64,000 nt of DNA, from positions 29,685 to 93,684 of the forward strand of contig NZ_MPZM01000011.1 in the NCBI RefSeq assembly GCF_002936955.1, read 5' to 3'. The stretch is from Oceanisphaera arctica. Its GTDB lineage: Bacteria; Pseudomonadota; Gammaproteobacteria; Enterobacterales; Aeromonadaceae. The notes beneath the pieces were generated by a model. That model was given only the letters and a program-made list of their open reading frames with translations, was not told where the DNA came from and did not search any database. The translations under genes were made by a program, and so were the position numbers. This document shows positions 56,554 to 64,000 of this stretch, piece by piece; the first letter of the stretch is position 1, and every line of letters begins with the position of its first letter.

Positions 56554-58372
56554 AAAAACGCCGCCACCTCACGCTCAGGCCGGCGAGTCCCCGACCGATA
56601 ATTCCAGGCGTCAAGGCAAGGGTACCTTCGGCCTGTTGCTGACCTATGTCTACCGGGACAAACCGCTGCTGATCAAGGTACTGCTGCTGTTGCTACTGGC
56701 CACCGCCGCCGATGTGGCGGGCCCGCTGCTGGCCAAGGTGTTTATCGACGACTATCTGCTGGCCGGGCACCTGCCAGTGTGGCCCGTGGCCGGGCTGGCC
56801 CTCGGCTATGTTGTCACCCAGCTGGCCGCCGCCTGGTTTCGCTACCGGCAGACCCTGCGCTTTACCGACATGGCGCTGGCCGCGGTACTGGATATTCGCA
56901 AGCAGGTGTTTGCCCATGTGCAGCAACTGCCGATGGCCTTTTTCGACCAGGCCATGACCGGCCAGCTGGTGAGCCGGATCACCAACGACACCGAGGCCAT
57001 CAAGGATCTCTATGTGCAGTTTCTGTCGGTGGTGCTGACCAATGTGGTACTGCTGATGGGCATTATCACTGCCATGGCGTTGCTGAACGTGCAGCTGATG
57101 CTGGTGGCGCTGCTGCTGATCCCGACCGTGGTCGGGGTGATTTACCTGTACCAGAAACTGAGCGGCGCGGCGGTGGCCGACAGCCGCCAGCTGCGATCCG
57201 ACATCAACGGCACCCTCGGCGAGTCCATTTCCGGAATGGCGGTACTGCAGGCCTGTGGCCTGCAGCAGGGGTCTGCCGAACGCTTCGAGCGCCTCAACCG
57301 GCGCTATTACCGGGCCCGCATGCGCACCATCAACATAGGGGCCGCCCTGCTGCGACCCGCCATCGATCTGCTGAGCGTGCTGGTGTTGCTCGGCATCCTC
57401 AAGGTGTTCGGCTGGCAACTGGTCAACGGGGTGGCGGAAGTCGGCGTCCTCTATGCCTTTCTCAACTTCATGGGCCGCTTTACCGAACCGCTGGCGGAAA
57501 TTACCCAGCGCTTCAACCTCTATCAGCAGGCCATGGTGGCAGGGGATCGGGTGCATCAGCTGATGCAGCAACCCCGGCAACACTACGGCAAGACCGGCGA
57601 TACCATTCACAGAGGCGCCCTGGCCTTTCACAAGGTCGACTTCGGCTATCGACCCGGCCAGCCGGTGTTCGAACAACTGAGCCTCGACATTCCCGCCGGC
57701 GCCTTTATCGGCGTGGTGGGCCACACCGGCAGCGGCAAGAGTACCCTGCTGAATCTGTTGCTCAACTTCTATCCTGTGGATGCGGGTAACATCAGCATCG
57801 ACGGGCGGCCGCTGACCGGCTACAGCCAGGATGCACTGCGTCGGGGCATAGGGCTGATTCCGCAGGAGCCATTTATTCTGGCGGGCAGCATTTATGACAA
57901 CATCGACATGGGCCGCAAGCTGCCCCGGGAGAAGATAGAAAACGCCGCCCGGCAGGCCCATCTGCTGGAGACGATTAACGGCCTGGAACAGGGCTTTGAC
58001 ACCCGCCTCGGCGAGCGCGGCAGCCGCCTCTCTACCGGCCAGCGCCAGCAACTGGTGATTGCCCGGGCCCTGGCCGCCGCCCCGCGCATCCTGCTGCTGG
58101 ACGAGGCCACCGCCAACGTCGACAGCGAAACCGAACAGGTGGTGCAACGGGCGCTACAGGCCCTGCACGGCAAGGTCACATTGATCGTGGTAGCGCACCG
58201 TTTGTCTACCATCAACGAGGCAGATCGTATTCTGGTGATGGCCCACGGCGAGCTGGTTGAGTCCGGCAGTCATCGCCAGCTGATGACCCTGCCAGAGGGC
58301 CGTTACCGGGCCATGTACCGGCTGCAACAACAGGCTCGTCAAGTGGAGCTTGCCGAGCAACCCGACCTGTAG
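56543..58372 (+). CDS. mdlB: ABC exporter half-transporter, MdlB-like
   Basis: Partner of the preceding gene; 609 residues from ATG 56543. After a charged N-terminal tail come six helices, then Walker A GHTGSGKST, Q-loop IPQEPFILAG, signature LSTGQRQ (non-canonical Thr), Walker B ILLLDEATANVD and H-loop AHRLST. The complementary defects (Asp in MdlA, LSTGQ here) fit a heterodimer with one impaired ATP site. Confidence 0.86.
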   Translation: MTTEKTPPPHAQAGESPTDNSRRQGKGTFGLLLTYVYRDKPLLIKVLLLLLLATAADVAGPLLAKVFIDDYLLAGHLPVWPVAGLALGYVVTQLAAAWFRYRQTLRFTDMALAAVLDIRKQVFAHVQQLPMAFFDQAMTGQLVSRITNDTEAIKDLYVQFLSVVLTNVVLLMGIITAMALLNVQLMLVALLLIPTVVGVIYLYQKLSGAAVADSRQLRSDINGTLGESISGMAVLQACGLQQGSAERFERLNRRYYRARMRTINIGAALLRPAIDLLSVLVLLGILKVFGWQLVNGVAEVGVLYAFLNFMGRFTEPLAEITQRFNLYQQAMVAGDRVHQLMQQPRQHYGKTGDTIHRGALAFHKVDFGYRPGQPVFEQLSLDIPAGAFIGVVGHTGSGKSTLLNLLLNFYPVDAGNISIDGRPLTGYSQDALRRGIGLIPQEPFILAGSIYDNIDMGRKLPREKIENAARQAHLLETINGLEQGFDTRLGERGSRLSTGQRQQLVIARALAAAPRILLLDEATANVDSETEQVVQRALQALHGKVTLIVVAHRLSTINEADRILVMAHGELVESGSHRQLMTLPEGRYRAMYRLQQQARQVELAEQPDL

Positions 58373-58499
58373 CATCATCGGCCCCATTCGGCCCGGCACG
58401 CACAAATAATTGTGCGCTATCAGCATTTAAGCCAGCCCGCCAAGCTACGCTTTTACTACAAGAAGCCCTGATACCAAGCATGGCGACAAGGGGTCCTTT

Positions 58500-61400
58500 A
58501 TGGGTACTGTACCGCAGATTGAACACGCTTCCCTTCACGATGCCAAACAGACACCACGACTGGTGCGGCGGCGGCGCTGGCGTTTATTGTTGTGGCTTTT
58601 GGTACTGCTGTTGCTGGTGGTTTCCGGCGTCTTGCTGGCCTACGAAATGCGCACCTCCAGACTGCAAGCGCGGGAAATCACCCGCTATGCCCAGACCCTG
58701 ACCTATTCACTGGAACCCGGCCCCAGCTCGGCCTTCAGCTATCCAGCCCTGGGCCCCTTCGATCAGCGGCTCGGCTACACCCGGCTGCCGGATCTGATCG
58801 CCCGGTTGCAACGCCAGCAATTTGTTATCGAGCAGCAGGTGCAGCTTTCGCCGGCGTTGCAGCAATACAGCCACCATGGCCTGTTTTTGCCCTATCAGGA
58901 GAAAACCCAGGCCGGGCTCTTTATCGGTGATTGCCGCAATGAACCTGTCTATGACTATCGCTATCCGCAACGCCATTACCCGGACTTTGCCGGCATAGCA
59001 CCGCTGGTGGTCGGCACCCTGCTGTTTATCGAAAACCGGGAGCTGCTCAGCCAGGCACAACCGCAAATCAACCCGGCGGTAGACTGGCCACGCTTTACCA
59101 AGGCGGCGCTGTCGCAACTGGGGCGGGCACTGGAGATACAGGATGACTCGGCCGGTGGCAGCACCCTCGCCACCCAGATAGAAAAATACCGCCATTCGCC
59201 GGGAGGCCGGACGCCCTCTGCCAGTGAAAAGCTGCGCCAGATGATCTCCGCCAGCGTGCGCGCCTATCAACAGGGGCCCGAAACCCTGGCGGCCCGTCAG
59301 GGCATTGCCCTGGCCTACCTCAACTCTGTGCCCCTGGCCGCCGCCCCCGGCCACGGTGAAATTCACGGCCTGGGTGACGGCCTCTGGATCTGGTTCGCCG
59401 CCGAGCTGGATCGGGTCAACCAGCTGCTGGACACCACCCAGCCGCCGCCCGGATCGCTGGCCGAGCAAGGGATGGCCCAGCGCCAGGTAATGGCACTGAT
59501 GATTGCCCAGCGTCGTCCTTCCTATTATCTGTACCGGGGGCGAGACGATCTGCACGACCTGACCGACAGCTATCTGCGGCTGCAGGCCCAGGCCGGCATG
59601 ATAAGCCCGGCCCTGCGCGACGCGGCGCTGGCCCAGCGGCTGGTTTTCCGTCATTTCAGAGAAAGACCCGTCACCCAGTTTGTTGAAAACAACAAGACTC
59701 TGCAGGTGACACGCGGTCGCCTGGCCAGCCTGCTGGGCACCTCTTTCTATGAACTGGACCGGCTGGACATGTCTGCCCGCACCACCCTCAACGCCGAACT
59801 TCAGCAACAGGTGACGCATTATCTGCAGCAACTGGCCGATCCCGAGGTGGCCAGCAATATAGGCCTTTATGGTGAGCGCCTGCTGTCTCCGGAAAAAACC
59901 GCCGAGGTGCGCTACAGCTTTACCCTGTTCGAGCGCGGCGACGAAGGCTTTTATGTGCGGGTACAAACCGACAACACCCTGCAGCCGTTCGATATCAACG
60001 AGGGCAGCAAACTGGAACTGGGCTCTACCGCCAAGCTGCGGGTCATGGCCACCTATCTGGAAATTATCGCCGAGCTGCACCAGCGTTACGCCGGCTTTTC
60101 TCCCCAGAAACTGCATGCGCTCAGCCCCGAGCCTAACGATCCGCTCAGCCGCTGGGCCATCGACTATCTGCTGCTCCACCCGGATCACGCCCTGCCCGCC
60201 ATGCTGAACGCCGCGCTGGAACGGCGCTATTCCGCCAGTACCGGGGAGCGCTTCTTTACCGGTGGTGGCCTGCACAGCTTCAACAACTTTCGCCGTCAGG
60301 ACAACGGTCGCAATCCGACCATGATCGAAGCCTTGCGCGAGTCCATCAACCTGCCCTTTATCCGGGTAATGCGCGACATAGTGCGCTACAGCCTGTATCA
60401 GAGCGAAAACCGCGCCCAGTTGCTGACCGATGACAAAGACCCACGGCGTCAGGAATATCTGAGCCGCTTCGCCGACCGGGAAGGCCGGGTTTTTCTGCTG
60501 CGTTTCTGGCGCAAGTATCAGGGCAAAACCACCGAACAACGGCTCGACAGCTTCTTCGATGGCCTGCGCCCCACCCCGGTACGGCTGGCGGCGGTGCACC
60601 GCTATCTGCTGCCTGACGCCAGCCCCCGGGACTTTGCCGACTTTCTGCAACGACGGCTGCCTGAGGAGCGACTGACCGACAAACGGCTCGATGAGCTGTA
60701 TCACCGTTATGGCCCCGGCGCCTACAGCCTGCCGGATCAGGGCTACATAGCCCGGGTGCATCCGCTGGAGCTGTGGCTGCTCGGCTATTTGCAGAACATG
60801 CCCGGCGCCGGTTTTGCCGATGCCGCCGACGCCAGCAAAGAAGAACGTCAGGAAGTGTACGGCTGGCTGTTCAAGACGCGCCATCGCAGCGCCCGCGACA
60901 GCCGGATCCGTACCATGCTGGAAGTCGAAGCCTTTACCGATATTCACCAGCGCTGGCAGCGGCTGGGCTTTCCGTTCGATCATCTGGTGCCGTCACTGGC
61001 CACGGCCATCGGCAGTTCGGGAGACAAACCCGCCTCACTGGCGGAGCTGGTGGGCATTATTCTGAATGAGGGTGTGCGCCTGCCTACGGTGCGTATGGAT
61101 CAGCTGCAGTTTGCCGTCGACACCCCCTATGAAACGCATCTGGTTCGCCAGCCACAGCAGGCACAAAGGGTCATGGCCAAAGAAGTGGCCATGGTGCTGC
61201 GCGGCGCCCTGTCACAGGTGGTGGAAGGCGGCACCGCGCGCCGTCTGCAAGGCAGCTTTACCTTGCCGGACGGCAGCCCGCTGACCCTGGGCGGCAAGAC
61301 CGGCACCGGCGACAACCGCATCGAAACCGTGAGCCGCTACGGTCAGGTCATCACGTCTCAGGCCCGCAACCGCACCGCCACCTTCGTGTTTTATCTCGGC

Positions 61401-61619
61401 GAGCGGCACTTCGGCACCCTCACCGCCTATGTGCCGGGGCAGGAGTCGGACAAGTTCAACTTTACCTCGGCGCTGCCGGTGCAGGTGCTCAAGGGCATGG
61501 AGCCGATATTGCGCCCCTACCTGCAACCGGACAGCCAGAGCGGTTGCCGGCCACAATCGGCCGGCGCGCCCGCTCAGGAAGCGCAGGCCTCTACCACCGA
61601 ATTGGCGGCCAAAAGCTAA
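58500..61619 (+). CDS. Large class A penicillin-binding-protein-like enzyme (GT51 plus transpeptidase)
   Basis: A 1039-residue membrane-anchored protein (helix LLLWLLVLLLLVVSGVLLAY at about 30-50). The glycosyltransferase part has FIENRELL in place of the usual EDxxFxxH and GGSTLATQIEKYRHSPGGRT in place of G(A/G)STITQQLxKN. The transpeptidase part has all three motifs: STAK (ELGSTAKLR, ~residue 507), SIN (RESINLPFI) and KTGTG. There is a long insert between SIN and KTG. AGGGG is 6 bp before the ATG. It is not the normal mrcA or mrcB; its distinct role is unknown. Confidence 0.82.
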   Translation: MGTVPQIEHASLHDAKQTPRLVRRRRWRLLLWLLVLLLLVVSGVLLAYEMRTSRLQAREITRYAQTLTYSLEPGPSSAFSYPALGPFDQRLGYTRLPDLIARLQRQQFVIEQQVQLSPALQQYSHHGLFLPYQEKTQAGLFIGDCRNEPVYDYRYPQRHYPDFAGIAPLVVGTLLFIENRELLSQAQPQINPAVDWPRFTKAALSQLGRALEIQDDSAGGSTLATQIEKYRHSPGGRTPSASEKLRQMISASVRAYQQGPETLAARQGIALAYLNSVPLAAAPGHGEIHGLGDGLWIWFAAELDRVNQLLDTTQPPPGSLAEQGMAQRQVMALMIAQRRPSYYLYRGRDDLHDLTDSYLRLQAQAGMISPALRDAALAQRLVFRHFRERPVTQFVENNKTLQVTRGRLASLLGTSFYELDRLDMSARTTLNAELQQQVTHYLQQLADPEVASNIGLYGERLLSPEKTAEVRYSFTLFERGDEGFYVRVQTDNTLQPFDINEGSKLELGSTAKLRVMATYLEIIAELHQRYAGFSPQKLHALSPEPNDPLSRWAIDYLLLHPDHALPAMLNAALERRYSASTGERFFTGGGLHSFNNFRRQDNGRNPTMIEALRESINLPFIRVMRDIVRYSLYQSENRAQLLTDDKDPRRQEYLSRFADREGRVFLLRFWRKYQGKTTEQRLDSFFDGLRPTPVRLAAVHRYLLPDASPRDFADFLQRRLPEERLTDKRLDELYHRYGPGAYSLPDQGYIARVHPLELWLLGYLQNMPGAGFADAADASKEERQEVYGWLFKTRHRSARDSRIRTMLEVEAFTDIHQRWQRLGFPFDHLVPSLATAIGSSGDKPASLAELVGIILNEGVRLPTVRMDQLQFAVDTPYETHLVRQPQQAQRVMAKEVAMVLRGALSQVVEGGTARRLQGSFTLPDGSPLTLGGKTGTGDNRIETVSRYGQVITSQARNRTATFVFYLGERHFGTLTAYVPGQESDKFNFTSALPVQVLKGMEPILRPYLQPDSQSGCRPQSAGAPAQEAQASTTELAAKS

Positions 61620-61846
61620 GGAAGCTGCGGTAAGCGGTAAGTAAAACAATCACGGCTGCAGATTTCACCGTGCACTTGTAAATATTGCCTTGTCGGCAGG
61701 CTTTACCGGCTGACATCGGCCCTGCAAACCACTCGGACTGCTTATGGCTGACAGCTTACCGCTTCAGGCTTTGTTTCCATCATTCCCCCCTCAGGTCAAA
61801 TTTTGGTAGCATACGGAACCATCACTGTGAACGGATCCGTATCGCC

Positions 61847-62905
61847 ATGTCTCAGCCTCTGCCTCTGCCCACCATTCCCGAGCTGGCCAACTCCGAACTG
61901 ACCCGACAGCTGCTGCAGGTTATCGATCAAAAAACCAAGCCCCTCGGCGCCTTGGGTCGCCTCGAAACCCTCGCCTTGCAGCTGGGGCTGATCCAGGGCC
62001 GTACCAATCCGGTGATACAGCAACCGCAGATCCGGGTTTTTGCCGCCGATCACGGCCTGACCCGTCACGGCACTTCGGCCTACCCCAGTGCCGTGACCGC
62101 CCAGATGGTGCACAACTTTCTGCTGGGCGGCGCCGCCATCAACGTCTTCGCCCGCCAGCACAAGATAGGCCTGCAAGTGGTGGATGCGGGCGTCGATGCG
62201 GAGTTTGACTATCACCCGGCCCTGCTCGATTGCAAGGTTCGCAGGGGCAGCCGGGATGCCATGACCGAGGCCGCCATGACCGAGGCCGAGTGTCGGGAGG
62301 CCCTCGAACAGGGCATGGCGCTGGTGGAGCACCTGCCCGGTAACCTCCTGATAGTGGGGGAAATGGGCATCGGCAATACCTCCGCCGCCAGTCTGCTGCT
62401 GTCGCGACTGGGTGACCTTCCTCTTGCCGACTGCGTCGGCCGGGGCACCGGGCTGGACGACGAAGGGTTACGTCACAAGCAGCAGATACTGACGCAGGTG
62501 TTGCGACACCATCAAGAGGCCATCACGCCGCTGGCCGCCCTGAGGGCGCTGGGCGGGCTGGAAATCGCCATGATGGTCGGTGCGCTTATCCAGGCCGCCA
62601 GCCAGCGCCGCATTCTGCTGATGGACGGCTTTATCGCCGGGGTCGCCCTGCTGGTGGCCGAGCAACTGGCCCCGGGCGTGCGCCAGTATGCGGTGTTTGC
62701 CCACCACTCCGCCGAGCCCGGCCATGAGCACCTGCTACGCCTGCTGGACGCCGAGCCGTTGCTCAACATGAAGATGCGCCTGGGCGAAGGCAGCGGCGCC
62801 GTGCTGGCCTATCCGCTGTTGCAGTCGGCCTGTGCCTTTCTCAACGAGATGGCCAGCTTCACCGATGCCGGCATCAGCGGGCCCGCTGACGATACGGCAG
62901 AGTGA
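61847..62905 (+). CDS. cobT: Nicotinate-nucleotide:dimethylbenzimidazole phosphoribosyltransferase
   Basis: Makes alpha-ribazole phosphate for the lower ligand of cobalamin. It has 352 residues from ATG 61847 (MSQPLPLPTIPEL). Characteristic segments: KPLGALGRLE, FAADHGLTRHGTSAYP, GEMGIGNTSAAS, VGRGTGLDDEGL, and RLGEGSGAVLA with the catalytic Glu. The frame is open 54 codons upstream without family similarity. The ribosome site is poor. It is followed 2 bp later by cobS. Confidence 0.95.
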   Translation: MSQPLPLPTIPELANSELTRQLLQVIDQKTKPLGALGRLETLALQLGLIQGRTNPVIQQPQIRVFAADHGLTRHGTSAYPSAVTAQMVHNFLLGGAAINVFARQHKIGLQVVDAGVDAEFDYHPALLDCKVRRGSRDAMTEAAMTEAECREALEQGMALVEHLPGNLLIVGEMGIGNTSAASLLLSRLGDLPLADCVGRGTGLDDEGLRHKQQILTQVLRHHQEAITPLAALRALGGLEIAMMVGALIQAASQRRILLMDGFIAGVALLVAEQLAPGVRQYAVFAHHSAEPGHEHLLRLLDAEPLLNMKMRLGEGSGAVLAYPLLQSACAFLNEMASFTDAGISGPADDTAE

Positions 62906-62907
62906 CG

Positions 62908-63732
62908 ATGCCACAGAATAAGACTCCTGAGAAAACCGGCTACAAGCCGGGCCAGATCCCGAGCCTGAATCTGGGCCAGGTGCTGCGCCACGAAGGCCGA
63001 CTGCTGCTGGTTGCCACCCAGTTCCTCACCCGGCTGCCGGTGCCCCGGCTCAATGATTATCAGCCCCATTGGCTGCACCAGAGCAGCCGGCACTTTCCGG
63101 CGGTCGGCCTGCTGGTGGGGCTGCTGTGCGCCGGGGTGTTCTGGCTGGCCAGCCTGCTGTTCAGCCCCCTGGTGGCGGCGGTGGCCAGCACCGCCTTCGG
63201 CATCAGGATAACCGGTGCCTTTCACGAAGACGGCCTGGCCGATACCTGCGATGGTCTGGGTGGCGGCCTCACCAAGGAGCGGGCGCTCACCATCATGAAA
63301 GACTCGCGCCTAGGCACCTTTGGTACCCTGGGGCTGGTGCTGGCCCTGCTGCTGAAAGTCAGCCTGCTGGCAGCCATGCCCCTTCCGCTGGCGCTGGCCG
63401 CCCTGGTGGTGGGCCACAGCGGCTCGCGGCTGATGTGCATCAGCCTGATTGCCCTGCTGCCTTACGGCGGCGAAATCGAACACGCCAAGGCCAAACCCAT
63501 GGCCCAGCAGCTGACCCCGGCCCAGGGTCTGATGGGCGCCGGCTGGGTGCTGCTGGCGCTGCTGCCCGTCTGGCTCTGGTTGCCCGAAGCCGGGATCAGC
63601 CTAGCTCCCTGGCACTGGCTGTTGCCGCTGGGGCTGGCACTGGTGGCCACCGACTACATGCGGCGGCTGATGAAGCGCCGCCTCGGCGGCTACACCGGCG
63701 ATGGTCTTGGCGCCACCCAGCAACTGAGCTAA
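62908..63732 (+). CDS. cobS: Adenosylcobinamide-GDP ribazoletransferase (cobalamin synthase)
   Basis: Inner-membrane enzyme that joins adenosylcobinamide-GDP to alpha-ribazole. It has 274 residues with several helices; the cytoplasmic signature is HEDGLADTCDGLGGG followed by KDSRLGTFG, and GYTGDGLGATQQ at the end. ATG 62908 is preferred; a GTG at 62902 overlaps the cobT stop. With cobT it completes the late nucleotide-loop step; cobU/cobC are not in the window. Confidence 0.95.
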   Translation: MPQNKTPEKTGYKPGQIPSLNLGQVLRHEGRLLLVATQFLTRLPVPRLNDYQPHWLHQSSRHFPAVGLLVGLLCAGVFWLASLLFSPLVAAVASTAFGIRITGAFHEDGLADTCDGLGGGLTKERALTIMKDSRLGTFGTLGLVLALLLKVSLLAAMPLPLALAALVVGHSGSRLMCISLIALLPYGGEIEHAKAKPMAQQLTPAQGLMGAGWVLLALLPVWLWLPEAGISLAPWHWLLPLGLALVATDYMRRLMKRRLGGYTGDGLGATQQLS

Positions 63733-63784
63733 CTGACGATTTATGCCGGGCTTTCCGCGCTGTTGTAGGCCCCTTGCTGGCTCT

Positions 63785-63857
63785 TTTGTAGGCCCCACTT
63801 CAGTGGGGCAATTCTGCCACAGACAAAACATTGCCCGGCTAAAGCCGAGCCTACAAA
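63785..63857. repeat. Paired palindromic (REP/BIME-like) element
   Basis: Outer arms TTTGTAGGC / GCCTACAAA, then two facing hairpins: GCCCCACTTCAGTGGGGC and GCCCGGCTAAAGCCGAGC, each followed inward by CAAT/ATTG. Same plan as the element at 9055-9248. Confidence 0.75.
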
Positions 63858-63877
63858 GGGAAAACCCTGCCGCTGGC

Positions 63878-63994
63878 GGTCGAATAAATTCGACCCTACT
63901 ACGACAATGCGAAAGCAATCTGCTCCCTCCCCTTGAGCTCGAAATAAGCAGAATAACATTGGGGTGCAACGCAAGGGGAGGGTTGGGGAGGGGT
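63878..63994. repeat. Hairpin GGTCGAATAAATTCGACC and C/G-rich palindromic repeat
   Basis: 63878-63899 equals the hairpin at 44819-44840. 63923-63994 is the third copy of the CTCCCTCCCC...GCAACGCAAGGGGAGGG repeat, ending in TTGGGGAGGGG near the window edge. Confidence 0.75.
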
Positions 63995-64000
63995 TCAACA

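Noticed and set aside
61620..61846. Cobalamin riboswitch before cobT
   Set aside because: No B12-box-like sequence or matching hairpin layout seen; the gap is only about 225 bp with short inverted GCTTACCGC/GCGGTAAGC fragments.

Overview
The window is chromosomal DNA from a GC-rich gammaproteobacterium. Gene content and gene order match the Enterobacterales/Aeromonadales type: gltA divergent from sdhCDAB-sucAB; comEC-msbA-lpxK-ycaR-kdsB; lolCDE next to mfd; hinT-lpoB-thiK-nagZ-ndh; and napFDABC. A marine or brackish Aeromonadales member (Oceanimonas, Oceanisphaera or Zobellella type) is my best guess. That is inference from synteny and style, not from a search.

Layout. 1-9.0 kb: TCA cycle block (sucB cut by the window edge, sucA, sdhBADC, divergent gltA). 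9.3-16.4 kb: fbp, then kdsB-ycaR-lpxK-msbA-comEC (lipid A/KDO supply and DNA uptake). 16.4-17.4 kb: two tandem DUF2062 membrane proteins. 17.6-20.8 kb: lolE, a disrupted lolD, and lolC (lipoprotein release). 20.9-30.2 kb: a small gene fused by overlap to mfd, an FAD oxidoreductase, DUF3422, DUF503, a FrnE-type DsbA protein and a YegD-type Hsp70. 30.3-34.6 kb is the accessory stretch: a triplicated hairpin repeat, then an AT-rich run with three attC-like sites and three cargo genes (an integron-style cassette cluster with no integrase), then another hairpin element. 34.06-39.1 kb: periplasmic nitrate reductase genes napFDABC behind a perfect FNR box, plus a 45-residue membrane protein. 39.3-43.7 kb: ndh, nagZ, thiK, lpoB, hinT. 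44.06 kb: tRNA-Pro(GGG) with its own promoter and terminator. 44.4-47.2 kb: a lipoprotein, an O-oligosaccharide ligase and the relic right end of an IS200/IS605-type tnpB element. 47.5-52.9 kb: tamB-tamA. 52.9-64 kb: mobB, an MsrA homologue lacking its catalytic cysteine, DUF1499, a heterodimeric MdlAB-type ABC exporter, a large class A PBP-like protein, and cobT-cobS.

Functional links. The sdh/suc/gltA block and ndh feed the quinone pool, which napC can draw on for nitrate reduction. mobB supplies the bis-MGD cofactor needed by NapA. msbA/lpxK/kdsB, lolCDE, tamAB, lpoB, nagZ and the PBP-like protein all serve envelope assembly.

The most unusual material is not protein coding. It comprises (i) a CALIN-like cassette cluster whose cassette ends match by R''/R' complementarity, (ii) composite palindromic elements whose hairpins keep a TCCC/TCCG apical loop while the stems are wholly replaced with pairing preserved, (iii) several other small palindromic repeat families, (iv) a perfect 27-bp palindrome at the end of thiK, (v) an orphan omega-RNA-like IS end, and (vi) a multiply disrupted lolD in an otherwise intact essential operon.
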